Program-made: the position numbers and the translations under genes | In this document: piece by piece, positions 49,217 to 57,890 of the stretch | How the letters are laid out: each line of letters begins with the position of its first letter | Position numbering within the stretch: the stretch's first letter is position 1 | Notes under the pieces: generated by a model | Database searches by the model: none | What the model was told of the DNA's origin: nothing | What the model saw: the letters and a program-made list of their open reading frames with translations, nothing else | Assembly: GCF_904067045.1 (NCBI RefSeq) | Contig: NZ_CAJFDC010000001.1 | Location: forward strand, 372,001 to 436,000 | DNA from: Pseudomonas sp. FEN | GTDB taxonomy: Bacteria > Pseudomonadota > Gammaproteobacteria > Pseudomonadales > Pseudomonadaceae | Reading direction: 5' to 3' | Length of the DNA: 64,000 nt

Positions 49217-50505
49217 ATCGAATATCTCCCAATTGATACGGTATAAGTAGGGATTCCTGCTGTGTTGGTGGTGGAGACATACAATGTTTGCGGAACGAAA
49301 ACATCAATAGCGAAGTTGCCGTTTATTGCACCACCAGCGACAACTGTTCCTGATACGTTTTGCGTATCAATAGACGTAGTTGTCGAATTTATGGTAAGAC
49401 CGCAGTTAGAGGACAAATTAGACGAGTTGGTCAGTCCACCCGACACGTTTACAGCATTAAATGGAACCGCGCCCGACAAGGAAAAGGGTGTTAGCAACAA
49501 GCCGCCAGATCCGCCGAAAAATACTTGAACTGGACTTATGCCGATGCTTCGGTCTATTTGCGAGCAAACCTTGATCTGACCAGAACCATTCGTTGGCAGC
49601 ACGCTGATGAGTGCGGATGCGGTATAGCCGGAAGGCATGTTCGCGCCGCCGTAAATGGTCGGGGCTGCCGCCGATGTGGCATTTACACCTAAGAGAGCAC
49701 TTGTGGCTGTTACGGGGTTGTAAATCGCGTATATGGCAACATACCCATTCGCAGGTGCGGCGCTGGTGTCCATCCCGTTGGCGCCAGTCGTAGCCAGGTT
49801 TACTGTTTGATTGAAGTTAGGGAGGCAATAACGCAGGCCCCCTAGGGCAGTCTCGACAATGATTTCGTCTGCAGTGAAAGTCACAGTAGCTGCCGCCGCA
49901 GTGACCGAGGTCCTGAGATTGCGCGCCTGTCCAACCACGCCAGAGACTTGACCGAACTGCATCGCGTGCCGGCTCTGCGTAGCCTTGGCAATCTGCATCC
50001 CGCCGCCAGTGCTATCGATCAGCACCCACGAGCCCGTTCCGATTGAACTGTTCCATTGCACCCATACATCACCATTGGCAACAATCTCGCCGCCTTGAAG
50101 CGCGGAGTGCGCAGCACCAACAATAGGCGCTGCGGTCAGTCCGTTCGGACTAAAGGTGCTTGCCCCTGTGTTGCCATTCTGGGCCTTGAAACATAGCACC
50201 ACACCGTCTACGAGTGCCTTGAGGGCTGGAGCATAATTTGCAACATAAGTGCCGGTCGCACCTGTATCCAAAGCATATCTAGTCGAATCTGATTGACTTA
50301 TTTTTTGAATAGACAGTAACAGTTGCCCAAGATCAGCTTCATCAGGAACCAGACCAGCAGCCTTGACTACATTCACCATTTCATCAGTGATCGAATTCCC
50401 CCATACCGCTGGAATCAATGACCCCGGTGTTCCGTTTACCGGGTTCTCATCAACAAACTTGCCATTGACCAGCCCCACGCTGGGCACACTTTTTGGATAA
50501 TCCAC
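49213..50505 (-). CDS. Tail fibre protein (receptor-binding)
   Basis: 430 residues. The conserved start DYPKSVPSVGLVNGKFVDENPVNGTPGSLIPA attaches to the baseplate; the rest is rich in Ser, Thr, Gly and Asn with repetitive beta-type text and a variable end (TYTVSIGRYSI). The fibre decides which cells are killed. Base composition is clearly AT-richer than the surrounding genes, with A/T-ending codons in the distal two thirds, suggesting replacement of the tip by transfer. It precedes its chaperone gene. Confidence 0.9.
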   Translation of the reverse strand: MDYPKSVPSVGLVNGKFVDENPVNGTPGSLIPAVWGNSITDEMVNVVKAAGLVPDEADLGQLLLSIQKISQSDSTRYALDTGATGTYVANYAPALKALVDGVVLCFKAQNGNTGASTFSPNGLTAAPIVGAAHSALQGGEIVANGDVWVQWNSSIGTGSWVLIDSTGGGMQIAKATQSRHAMQFGQVSGVVGQARNLRTSVTAAAATVTFTADEIIVETALGGLRYCLPNFNQTVNLATTGANGMDTSAAPANGYVAIYAIYNPVTATSALLGVNATSAAAPTIYGGANMPSGYTASALISVLPTNGSGQIKVCSQIDRSIGISPVQVFFGGSGGLLLTPFSLSGAVPFNAVNVSGGLTNSSNLSSNCGLTINSTTTSIDTQNVSGTVVAGGAINGNFAIDVFVPQTLYVSTTNTAGIPTYTVSIGRYSI

Positions 50506-50516
50506 GTTTCTATCCT

Positions 50517-51116
50517 CTAATCATAATTGATATGCACCAGCGTATGCGCCGGCGCACTGCGATGTATCAGGCACTCAAGAGCGCTGCCTGGGTTCGCGCC
50601 AAAGCGCTCACCCCAATAGCTGGCGCCGAAACGCCGGCCCAGAAGCAACCGGCCACCCGTGTTGAGCGTCCACATGAACTGCGCCTGCCACGTGCCGAAA
50701 CGCGCCTTGCCAAACCGTGCCCGCCCCATGCGCGGGGTTTGCAGTTCGGTGATGCTGGCATTCGGATAACCCTGGCTGCGGGCGATATCGAGGAAATAGC
50801 CGACGCTCTGGCCGCCCACCGCCAACAGCCGCCGACGCACCGCCACACGGCGATCGTCAAACAACGGATCGGGCCCCAGGCACGGGTCGGGCAGGTTCAT
50901 CACCCGCTCCCAATCCGGCACCAGTTCACTGACCGTCACCGGATCCACTTCGTTGAGCAGGTCCACGGCCCGGGTATCAACCCGCGCCAGCTCCTGGGCG
51001 ATACCCAGCAACACCTGCTGGATCGCCGGCACCTGCTCCGGGTCCCAGGCCGGACCGGCCGGCAGCAGGCTGCGCAGTTGCTCCTGGTACTGCGCGGCGG
51101 TTCTTACTCCAGCCAT
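50517..51116 (-). CDS. Baseplate/tail protein, DUF2313 (Mu gp48 type)
   Basis: 199-residue protein matching YmfQ/gp48-type proteins. Its N-terminal half has LLPAGPAWDPEQ and PVTVSELVPDWERVMNLPDPC, the DUF2313 signature, and VGGQSVGYFLDIARSQGYP. It overlaps gp47 by 13 bp and precedes the fibre gene, as in Mu and SfV. It joins the baseplate wedge to the fibre. Confidence 0.92.
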   Translation of the reverse strand: MAGVRTAAQYQEQLRSLLPAGPAWDPEQVPAIQQVLLGIAQELARVDTRAVDLLNEVDPVTVSELVPDWERVMNLPDPCLGPDPLFDDRRVAVRRRLLAVGGQSVGYFLDIARSQGYPNASITELQTPRMGRARFGKARFGTWQAQFMWTLNTGGRLLLGRRFGASYWGERFGANPGSALECLIHRSAPAHTLVHINYD

Positions 51117-52144
51117 ACGCAGCCTCCAAAGGTCAGCAACTGATTGGTCGCGGCTGGCACATCGGCGGACGGCGAAACCAGCAGGTGATCCTGCTCGCCG
51201 CCAGCACTGCTGATGGATTCGGCGATATGAGTCAGCAACAGCGTGTCACCCAGGCCGCCCTCACGATCATGCAAGTCCCGCAACTGCGCCTCGACAGCCG
51301 CACGGGTCGCCGTGGTATCCGGGGTCAGGCGCAAGGTGTAGGTCACCGGGACCAACACCGGCGCCAGCACATGCAACTCGGCGGTCACCGGGCGCAATGG
51401 TTCGATATAGGCCTGGACCAATGCCAGTTGCCCGGCATCCGGTAGCGGCACCGGATCGTTATCACGCATCACGAACAAGCCGACCGTCCCCGGCCCCAGA
51501 TAGCCGCCACGACACCAGGCCCGGGTAATCCCCGGACATTCCAGCGCCCAGGTTTCGTAATCGGCCGCCGAACCGCCATTGGGAATAATGCGATAGGAAC
51601 GGATCACCCGTGCCCGCAGCGATTCGACACTTTCGACCGCGACACCACCGCTCAAGCCCGGGTCCAGCACGGTGAAGGTATTGCCGATCCCTTGCACCGG
51701 TTGCACCGGAAACAGTGACAACCCGGCATCGGCATTACCCAGGCTGCCAGCATCCAGCGCCTGGATCTGCGCGGTATTGGTCCCGCCACTGGTGGTGCCG
51801 CCGACAGTCACGGTGTAACTGCGCCCATCACTGGTCTGCAGCAAGGTGCCGGCATCAAGTACCGCCCCCGCCGCCGCGCTATAACTGACGCTACCGCTGG
51901 CCGCCTGCGCCGCCTTGCGTGGTTGACGCAAACGCAATGCGGCAATCCGTTCCAGGGTGGTTTCATCGGCGGTGTCGGGCAGGATCTGCGCGGCGATCCA
52001 GTCGAGGTATCCGTAGAGGCCAAAGGCCGCGCCGCTCAGGGTGCGGGCCAGGACCTGCGCATCGGACTGGCGCAGCGAATCGCCGGCCAGGTCGCCTTGG
52101 GTGCGCTTGATCAGCACCGGCAGCGAAGGGGTTTCAAACGGCAT
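51104..52144 (-). CDS. Baseplate J-like protein (Mu gp47 type)
   Basis: 346-residue baseplate wedge protein. The start PSLPVLIKRTQGDLAG and the segment LRQPRKAAQAASGSV, with VESVESLRARVIRSYR and ECPGITRAWCRGGYLGPGTV, fit the baseplate_J family. It overlaps both neighbours (11 bp with gp46, 13 bp with gp48), typical of the compact Mu-like operon. Confidence 0.94.
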   Translation of the reverse strand: MPFETPSLPVLIKRTQGDLAGDSLRQSDAQVLARTLSGAAFGLYGYLDWIAAQILPDTADETTLERIAALRLRQPRKAAQAASGSVSYSAAAGAVLDAGTLLQTSDGRSYTVTVGGTTSGGTNTAQIQALDAGSLGNADAGLSLFPVQPVQGIGNTFTVLDPGLSGGVAVESVESLRARVIRSYRIIPNGGSAADYETWALECPGITRAWCRGGYLGPGTVGLFVMRDNDPVPLPDAGQLALVQAYIEPLRPVTAELHVLAPVLVPVTYTLRLTPDTTATRAAVEAQLRDLHDREGGLGDTLLLTHIAESISSAGGEQDHLLVSPSADVPAATNQLLTFGGCVWLE

Positions 52145-52532
52145 AGGTCACCTGCCAACTATGGTTCGGGTTGATATCCAGGCGCTCGCCGCTGGCCAGC
52201 GTCAGAACCGTGCGCAGGTTCAATCGCTGGGCGTCGAGCCGTTCGGTTTGAATCTCGATAGCGCTGCAATGGCCGTCGTCGAGCAGCCATTGCAAGGCCT
52301 CGCGGGCATAGAACTCGGCATCGAGCTGGGTCTGCGCGGTCAGCTTGACCCGTCGCAACAGCCATAGCCGCGAGCCGATGCGGTCGTCGGTCACCGTGGG
52401 AAAACTGTCGCCCCACCAGCCGAAGCGCTCATCGTCATCGATCGGGTCATCGCTGTTGGCGCGACGCCAGGTAAACAGGCTGATCAGCACCGAACGGGTC
52501 AGCGCCGTCTTCAGGTCGTTGGACACGAACAT
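52134..52532 (-). CDS. Baseplate protein GP46 type (lysozyme-fold wedge)
   Basis: 132-residue protein of the phage GP46 family. NDLKTALTRSVLISLFTWRRANSDDPIDDDERFGWWGDSF is the family signature (tryptophan-rich). It carries no lysozyme active site. It is a wedge protein linking to gp47. It shares one base with the gp45 stop. Confidence 0.93.
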   Translation of the reverse strand: MFVSNDLKTALTRSVLISLFTWRRANSDDPIDDDERFGWWGDSFPTVTDDRIGSRLWLLRRVKLTAQTQLDAEFYAREALQWLLDDGHCSAIEIQTERLDAQRLNLRTVLTLASGERLDINPNHSWQVTYAV

Positions 52533-53041
52533 CAGGCACCTCCCGCCGGCGCGCCGGTCTGGCCGTTGCCCGGCTGGATGCCGCCATGCACATGTTTCAT
52601 CTGGCTGATACCAGCGGCGATCTGGTCGCCCTGGGAGACGATCTTGCCGCTCTGGGTCAGGGTCGGGCTGTCGATGTTCACCGCCGTGCCAGCGCGGATG
52701 TTCAGGGTGCCGGTTTCGATATCGATGATCCGGCCACGCTTGAAGTGGATCTTGTCGCCTTCGTCGGTGTAGAGGGCGATTTCGCCGGGGGCGAGGTTCC
52801 GCAGGCGGTAGCGGCGATCGGCGACCACCAGGACGATGCCGTGGGAGCGGTCGCCGCCGAGGAAGGTGGCAATGCCTTCGGCGCCAGCCAGCGGGTTGCT
52901 GGTGAAGCCGTAGGGCTCGAAGTGCTCCATGTCGTCGTTCACTTCACCGGCGGTCAGGCGCATTTGCAGCGATTGCAGTTTGTTGGCCGAGTTGGCGAGC
53001 ACGACGGTGCCGCGCGCCAGTAGGCGTGTTAGTAGGCTCAT
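52532..53041 (-). CDS. Baseplate spike assembly protein V (Mu gp45 type)
   Basis: 169 residues from the ATG at 53041, which has AAGGA 6 nt upstream; a longer open frame runs through a REP pair and is unsupported. The OB-like domain carries GDRSHGIVLVVADRRYRLRNLAPGEIALYTDEGD, and beta-helix type text (GTLNIRAGTAVNIDSP) leads to a C-terminal HVHGGIQPGNGQTGAP, with HxH residues as in iron-bound spike tips. It forms the membrane-piercing spike. Confidence 0.93.
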   Translation of the reverse strand: MSLLTRLLARGTVVLANSANKLQSLQMRLTAGEVNDDMEHFEPYGFTSNPLAGAEGIATFLGGDRSHGIVLVVADRRYRLRNLAPGEIALYTDEGDKIHFKRGRIIDIETGTLNIRAGTAVNIDSPTLTQSGKIVSQGDQIAAGISQMKHVHGGIQPGNGQTGAPAGGA

Positions 53042-53076
53042 GGGGGGTCCTTGAACGAGCGGCGTGTCAGGCAGGA

Positions 53077-53175
53077 CGCTTTCGCGGGCAAGCCCTGCTC
53101 CTACAGTGTCGGAGCTGAAACTGCATCTTGCGTACAACCGAAACCTTGTAGGAGCAGGGCTTGCCCGCGAAAGCG
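53077..53175. repeat. REP pair inside the tail operon
   Basis: Perfect inverted 29-bp arms (53077-53105 and 53147-53175), core CGCGGGCAAGCCCTGCTCC, with a 41-nt loop. It lies in the 188-bp space between the baseplate hub and spike genes, the widest gap inside the baseplate genes, which otherwise overlap or are nearly contiguous. Confidence 0.93.
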
Positions 53176-53229
53176 CCGGAACTGGCACAGCCGTATCAGA
53201 AGGTTCAACACAGTCTCCAGGGAGGCCGG

Positions 53230-54273
53230 TCACTTGGATTTGGGCATGCCCGGTGTAGCATCGAAGACCTGCGGCGGCGCCACGACCAGGGTGGTGATCG
53301 AGCCCTGTGCGGACAACGACCAGGTCACCTTGGAGATCAGCATGTCCTGGTCCACGTCCAGCACCGGATCCTTCACTCGCACGGTCAGGTTGTGTCGCCA
53401 CAGGTCACCGTTGGACTGTCGCCAGCCCTGCACGGTATAGGTGGTCGTCAGGGCCCTGGCGCCGCGCGTCGCCCGCTCCCAGTCGGCCCGTTGCTGGGCC
53501 AGCTCCGGGGTGAGCTGCGCGCTTTCGCTGATCAGCGTGACGCGCTTGCGATCTGGATTGGCTTCGCTGGACACCCCGGAAACTTCGCTCACCGCGCTGC
53601 CGCTTTTCTGATCGCTGCCTTTGTGCTGGCCAATCACCCGGTACTCGGAAAATACCTTGCTGTAGTCCCTCGCCGTATTGGCCGAAAGAATGTTCTTACC
53701 CAGCTCCAGTACATCACTGGCCCGCCCACCGCTGCCGGGCTTGGCGAGTACCAGATTGCCGGCCGCATCGTCGGTGGAGAACACCCGATACAAGGTCAGC
53801 AACCTGTCGATGGACTTGAACACCGTTTCACCCGGCACGATGCTGTGGGTTTGCAGTTTGGTGGTTTCCGGGATCTCACTGCGCACACTGACCTTGTAGG
53901 GCTTGGCCAGTGCTTCGACGATCTTCAGCAGGCTCTGTTCGCGCCATTGGCCCGGCTGATTGACGGCCGCGCAATCCACCAGGTCCTGGGTCAGCGACCC
54001 GCCCTCGATGGTCAGGCTGATCTGATTGCCGTCATAGCTGATCGGTGCCTTGAACACATAACCGGTCAGGACCTGGTCGCAGCCGATCAAGACCGAACAA
54101 CGGGCACCGGCCTTGATCGGTATGGCCAGGGTCTGTCCCGGCCATTTCCAGGTGATACCGAGCTTGAAGGTACGAAACTGACGCTCGAGATCAGCACTGA
54201 TCTCGATGGTCTTCCAGCCTTCATAGCTCAGGCCGTCGACTAACAGGACGACGGCGTTGTCGATAGCGTTCAT
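53230..54273 (-). CDS. Baseplate hub protein (Mu gpP / GpD-like)
   Basis: 347 residues. VVLLVDGLSYEGWKTIEISADLERQFRTFKLGITWKWP is the Mu gpP-type start; FKSIDRLLTLYRVFSTDDAAGNLVLAK and YSKVFSEYRVIGQHKG are characteristic of the hub fold. It forms the trimeric hub above the spike. A 3-bp gap separates it from the gpN-type gene, and the REP pair follows its stop. The Mu order (N, P, 45, 46, 47, 48) is kept. Confidence 0.92.
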   Translation of the reverse strand: MNAIDNAVVLLVDGLSYEGWKTIEISADLERQFRTFKLGITWKWPGQTLAIPIKAGARCSVLIGCDQVLTGYVFKAPISYDGNQISLTIEGGSLTQDLVDCAAVNQPGQWREQSLLKIVEALAKPYKVSVRSEIPETTKLQTHSIVPGETVFKSIDRLLTLYRVFSTDDAAGNLVLAKPGSGGRASDVLELGKNILSANTARDYSKVFSEYRVIGQHKGSDQKSGSAVSEVSGVSSEANPDRKRVTLISESAQLTPELAQQRADWERATRGARALTTTYTVQGWRQSNGDLWRHNLTVRVKDPVLDVDQDMLISKVTWSLSAQGSITTLVVAPPQVFDATPGMPKSK

Positions 54274-54276
54274 GGC

Positions 54277-55563
54277 TTACTCCCGGGAGATCTGCAACGG
54301 CACCGGCGGGATGAAACCGGGGTGCGAAATCCGGTTGCGCTGCACCACCTCACCCACTCGCGTGGCATCACCGAGTTTCTGGTAGGCCACGACCACGGCT
54401 GGCTGGGTGCTCTTGGGGGTCAGGTCGAGCAACCGCACGCCGTTGGACGCCACTGCATTGAGATGCTGCGTCAACGCCTGACGGACGCTGCTGAGTACCT
54501 GGTAATGCACCGAATCGGCCTTCAGCGCCGCCTGCCAGATCAGGTCGTTGATGTTGTCACGCAGCGCCAGCACATCGTCGACCACTGGCACATCGGCGCG
54601 TTGCACCGGCTGCTGGGCTTGCTGGGCCAGCGACGGTGTGACCGCCAGTTTCACCGCCTGCGTCGCTACCGGCAGCATCGACACAAGCTGGGAGATCTGC
54701 ACCAGCAAGGCGTCCTGAATCAGGTTCACCGTAGCTTGCGAGGCAGCAGCGGAGTCCTTGCCAATGGTCAGTTGCGACGCATCCAGGGACTTGGCTTCCT
54801 CGACCTTTTGCGAGAGCTCGGCGAGCATTCCGTGATAGCCCTTGACGGCAAAATCCTTCAGGCCCCGGACTTCGCCCACCAGGCTGTTGACTTCGCCCAC
54901 CAAGCCTTTGAATTCGCCCAGCACGCCCTTGATCGCGGCACTCACTTGTTGGGGGAACGCCTTGATCGTGCGGACCAGGGCATAGATATTCGCGTACGTC
55001 TCGATCAGCGGCTGCAACTCGTGCTGGATCACCTGATACGCCAAGGTAATACCCTTGCGCAGGTTCTCCAGGCCGACCCGAGCCTCATTGACCAGCGACA
55101 TCGCCCCGTCGAAACGCGCCACCGAAGCGTCGAGCAATTTGTCCGACGCCACCTGCAATTGCTCCTGGGTATTGACGACGGCCTTGGGGAACTGCAGCGG
55201 CTCATCCGGATAGAACTTCAGGTTGAAGGTCACCAACCCGCCATCCTTGCGGGTCTGGGTCATGTCGCAGGCACCCACCTTGACCTGCATCCGCCCCAGC
55301 CACGGGTGGACCAGTTCGCCGCTGCCCTCTTCCAACGCCTTGAGCAGGCTGTCGCGCTGCTCAAGGCAATCGGCGCCGACGATAAACGCGGTCAGATCAT
55401 GGATCTTCGCTTGCTGACCAAGACCTTCGAAAAACGGCTGGTCACGCTGCGGGTATTCATGCAACTGGCCTTTCTGGCCGACCGGGGTTTTCGCCACGTC
55501 GACCCAGAACGGTACACCGCGAAACGAAGCCGGCAACAAACGATCACGCCAGTCAGTCGCCAT
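54277..55563 (-). CDS. Mu gpN-like tail protein (DNA circularisation N-terminal domain)
   Basis: 428 residues. The first ~95 residues (DWRDRLLPASFRGVPFWVDVAKTPVGQKGQLHEYPQRDQPFFEGLG) match the family named for DNA circularisation proteins; in Mu-like tails it is a distal tail/baseplate protein. The rest is largely helical. The annotation name is historical; no DNA role is needed in a headless particle. It overlaps the tape-measure gene by 11 bp. Confidence 0.92.
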   Translation of the reverse strand: MATDWRDRLLPASFRGVPFWVDVAKTPVGQKGQLHEYPQRDQPFFEGLGQQAKIHDLTAFIVGADCLEQRDSLLKALEEGSGELVHPWLGRMQVKVGACDMTQTRKDGGLVTFNLKFYPDEPLQFPKAVVNTQEQLQVASDKLLDASVARFDGAMSLVNEARVGLENLRKGITLAYQVIQHELQPLIETYANIYALVRTIKAFPQQVSAAIKGVLGEFKGLVGEVNSLVGEVRGLKDFAVKGYHGMLAELSQKVEEAKSLDASQLTIGKDSAAASQATVNLIQDALLVQISQLVSMLPVATQAVKLAVTPSLAQQAQQPVQRADVPVVDDVLALRDNINDLIWQAALKADSVHYQVLSSVRQALTQHLNAVASNGVRLLDLTPKSTQPAVVVAYQKLGDATRVGEVVQRNRISHPGFIPPVPLQISRE

Positions 55564-57463
55564 AGGTACCTCCGAGGGAAAGCGAGCGATAGCCGACGCG
55601 AGGCGTCAGGTCCAGGCCCGGTTGATTGGTTTGCGCTTGGTCGACGCGCAAGCCCGCTGGCGCGTCCTTGAAGCTCACGGTCAAGCCGCCTTCGAGTTGC
55701 GTGCGGTTGTTGGCGGCGGTTTGTTGAACCAGAGCATTGGCATTGCTCGTCAGACCGGAGTCGGTGCTGCTTGAAGGGTCTCCCCAGTTCCAGAAAGACG
55801 AGCCGCCACCATTGGTCGCCTTGGCATTGCTGGCCTCTTGTTGCTGCGCCAGGCCATCGACCTTGCCGGTGACCTTGGCGACAAACTCACCGAAACCGCC
55901 ACTGAACAACTCCTTGATCGGCGCGACAAGGGTTTGCAACTTGTTCCACCAGCCAGCGAACCACGCGACAATCGGCTCCCAGTTCTTGATGATCAGCCCC
56001 AATGGCGACCAGTCGAACATCGTCTGGAAAAAGTCCATGACGGGTGTCGCCAGGCTTTGCAGTACCTCCCACAAGGCAGAAAAGACCTTGCCGATGGGCT
56101 CCCAGTTGGCGACGATCAACCCGACAGGAGACCAGTCGAACAGCGTCTGGAGGAAGTCCTTGAGCAACTGCGCCGGGTCTTGCAACGCAGCCCAGATCGT
56201 CTCGAAGTAAGCGCTGATCGCTCCCCAGTTGTTGATGACCAAGCCCAGCGGTGACCAGTCGAACAACCTCTCGAGGAAGTCCACCGCCGGTGCGCTCAGC
56301 GCTTTGATCGTGTCCCAGAGCCCCCCGAAGTAAGCGCTGATCGCGCCCCAGTTATTGACAATCAGCCCCAGCGGCGACCAATCGAACAGCGCCTTGAGAA
56401 AGTCCACCAGCGGTGCACTTTCTGCTTTGATCATGCTCCAGACCCCCTCGAAGAAATCGCCGATCGCCCCCCAGTTATTGATGACCATCCCCAGCGGCGT
56501 CCAGTCGAACAGGCTCTTGAGAAAGTCCATTACCGGTACGGCCAGGGCCTTGAGCAAGCGCCAGATCGAATCGAAGAGCCCCGTCAGTGGCACCCAGTTG
56601 TCGATGACCAGGCCCAGCGGCGTCCAGGAAAACAGCGCCTGGAAAAAATCGAACAGCGAGACAGCCGCCACGCTGATCGACTGCCAAAGGCCGGCGAAAA
56701 ACACGCTGATTGTCTCCCAGCCCGCGCTGATCATCGGCATCGGCGACCAGTCGAGCAGCGCCTGCAATCCCGACATGAAGCTGGCCGCCGTATTTTTGAT
56801 GCTGTCCCAAAGCCCGTTGAAAAAGCCTGAGATCGGCTCCCAGTAGGCGATGATCAGCCCTGCCGCAACGGCAATGCCCAACGCGACCAAACCGACCGGC
56901 GAAGACAGGAAACCGACTTTGAGCAACTCCATCGCGCCCATTACGCCGCTCACCGCACCCCGCATGACGGTAAATGCCAGCGCTCCCGCCGCCAGTCCTT
57001 GAACCAGGTTGGGATTGGCCGCCACGAACCCGGCAACGGTACTCACCAGCGGCACCAGCGCGGTCACCACGGCGTTCACTACGGGCAGCAATGCCTGGCC
57101 GAATTTCGCCGAAACGTTATCGACTGCCTCACTCAACTTCGCCAGATTCTGCGCCGTGGGCCCCAGCTTCGGCCCCGGCAACTCAGGTCCCTCTGCCCCC
57201 TTGCGAGCCTCGGCCAGCTGGTTTTCCGCCTTGATTGCGCTCTGGACACCCGCAACGAAAGGCGCCGCCAAACCTTCGCCCTTGAACAGCGCCGAGAGAT
57301 CCAGCTCACCCAGGCCGCTGTCCTCCAGGCTCTTTTTGAAACGCTCGACTTTCGTGGTGACCTTTGCCATGTCGGCGTCCATTTTCTGGACGCCGTTCAC
57401 GACAAGGGCCATGTTCACAATCGTCTGGGTATTCGTCGTGAGCATGTTATTTGTCGTAGCCAT
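55553..57463 (-). CDS. Tape-measure protein with 41-residue repeats
   Basis: 636 residues from the ATG at 57463 (a GTG one codon earlier is in frame). It sets tail length. The N-terminal ~190 residues are helical; hydrophobic spans (VQGLAAGALAFTVMRGAV) follow. About residues 237-523 hold seven 41-residue units built as DWSPLGLxxxNW-x2-I-x3-FxxLW-x11-DFLxxLF, with an eighth, divergent copy before them. The C-terminal ~110 residues are Ser/Asn-rich and end YRSLSLGGTYGD. The start overlaps the stop of the frameshifted chaperone by one base. Confidence 0.93.
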   Translation of the reverse strand: MATTNNMLTTNTQTIVNMALVVNGVQKMDADMAKVTTKVERFKKSLEDSGLGELDLSALFKGEGLAAPFVAGVQSAIKAENQLAEARKGAEGPELPGPKLGPTAQNLAKLSEAVDNVSAKFGQALLPVVNAVVTALVPLVSTVAGFVAANPNLVQGLAAGALAFTVMRGAVSGVMGAMELLKVGFLSSPVGLVALGIAVAAGLIIAYWEPISGFFNGLWDSIKNTAASFMSGLQALLDWSPMPMISAGWETISVFFAGLWQSISVAAVSLFDFFQALFSWTPLGLVIDNWVPLTGLFDSIWRLLKALAVPVMDFLKSLFDWTPLGMVINNWGAIGDFFEGVWSMIKAESAPLVDFLKALFDWSPLGLIVNNWGAISAYFGGLWDTIKALSAPAVDFLERLFDWSPLGLVINNWGAISAYFETIWAALQDPAQLLKDFLQTLFDWSPVGLIVANWEPIGKVFSALWEVLQSLATPVMDFFQTMFDWSPLGLIIKNWEPIVAWFAGWWNKLQTLVAPIKELFSGGFGEFVAKVTGKVDGLAQQQEASNAKATNGGGSSFWNWGDPSSSTDSGLTSNANALVQQTAANNRTQLEGGLTVSFKDAPAGLRVDQAQTNQPGLDLTPRVGYRSLSLGGTYGD

Positions 57464-57890
57464 CACTGCACCTGCTGCATCGCATTGATCCGTTGCGCGT
57501 GCTCCAGGGATTCCCGGAGCACATCCAAGGACCTTGCCATCATCTGTTCGGGGTCAACCTTCCAGAACCAGGCCAGGTCGTAGGCGAGCGCAATCAGCTC
57601 GCCGACGGCTGCGATGCCGCACTCATGAAAAAACCCGCCACCGCCCAGCTCAAGGTGTTGAGGTCGGACAGGTCCAGTTGGTTGACCGACGACGGCGGGA
57701 TGCCGGCGCAGACCGCGATGTACTTGGCCGCGACATCCATATCGAGGCTGACGTCCTCGCCCTTGTCGATCTTGTACGGCAACGCCTTGATCGCCCGCAC
57801 TTCCTGTACCGTCGGACGCCGCAGGGTGAGCTCGCTCAGGGGTTCGCCGTGGGCCTCGATGGGCACCTGCAACTTCACTGGATCAGTCAT
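57463..57890 (-). CDS. Tail assembly chaperone, -1 frameshifted long form
   Basis: A second frame continues from the short chaperone gene by a -1 shift at the heptamer T-TTT-TTC (plus-strand 57627-57633). In the shifted frame 54 codons follow without a stop: after the shift HECGIAAVGELIALAYDLAW, then FWKVDPEQMM and RINAMQQVQ, ending in TGA that shares a base with the tape-measure ATG. The fused product would have 142 residues. This pair of short and frameshifted forms is the known rule for tail chaperones just before the tape measure (lambda G/GT, Mu gp41/gp42). The shifted part has no start codon of its own that would make a sensible protein. Confidence 0.85.
57594..57890 (-). CDS. Tail assembly chaperone, short form (Mu gp41 type)
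   Basis: 98-residue protein: LQVPIEAHGEPLSELTLRRPTVQEVRAIKALPY is the gp41 signature. It ends by a stop shortly after the slippery heptamer, in LSWAVAGFFMSAASQPSAS. The slip site codes GFF. Its ATG overlaps the tube stop by 4 bp. Short and long forms bind the tape measure in assembly. Confidence 0.93.
   Translation of the reverse strand: MTDPVKLQVPIEAHGEPLSELTLRRPTVQEVRAIKALPYKIDKGEDVSLDMDVAAKYIAVCAGIPPSSVNQLDLSDLNTLSWAVAGFFMSAASQPSAS

Noticed and set aside
53042..53401. N-terminal extension of the spike gene
   Set aside because: The open frame passes through a REP pair and into the hub gene; the ATG at 53041 has a proper ribosome site and matches family length.
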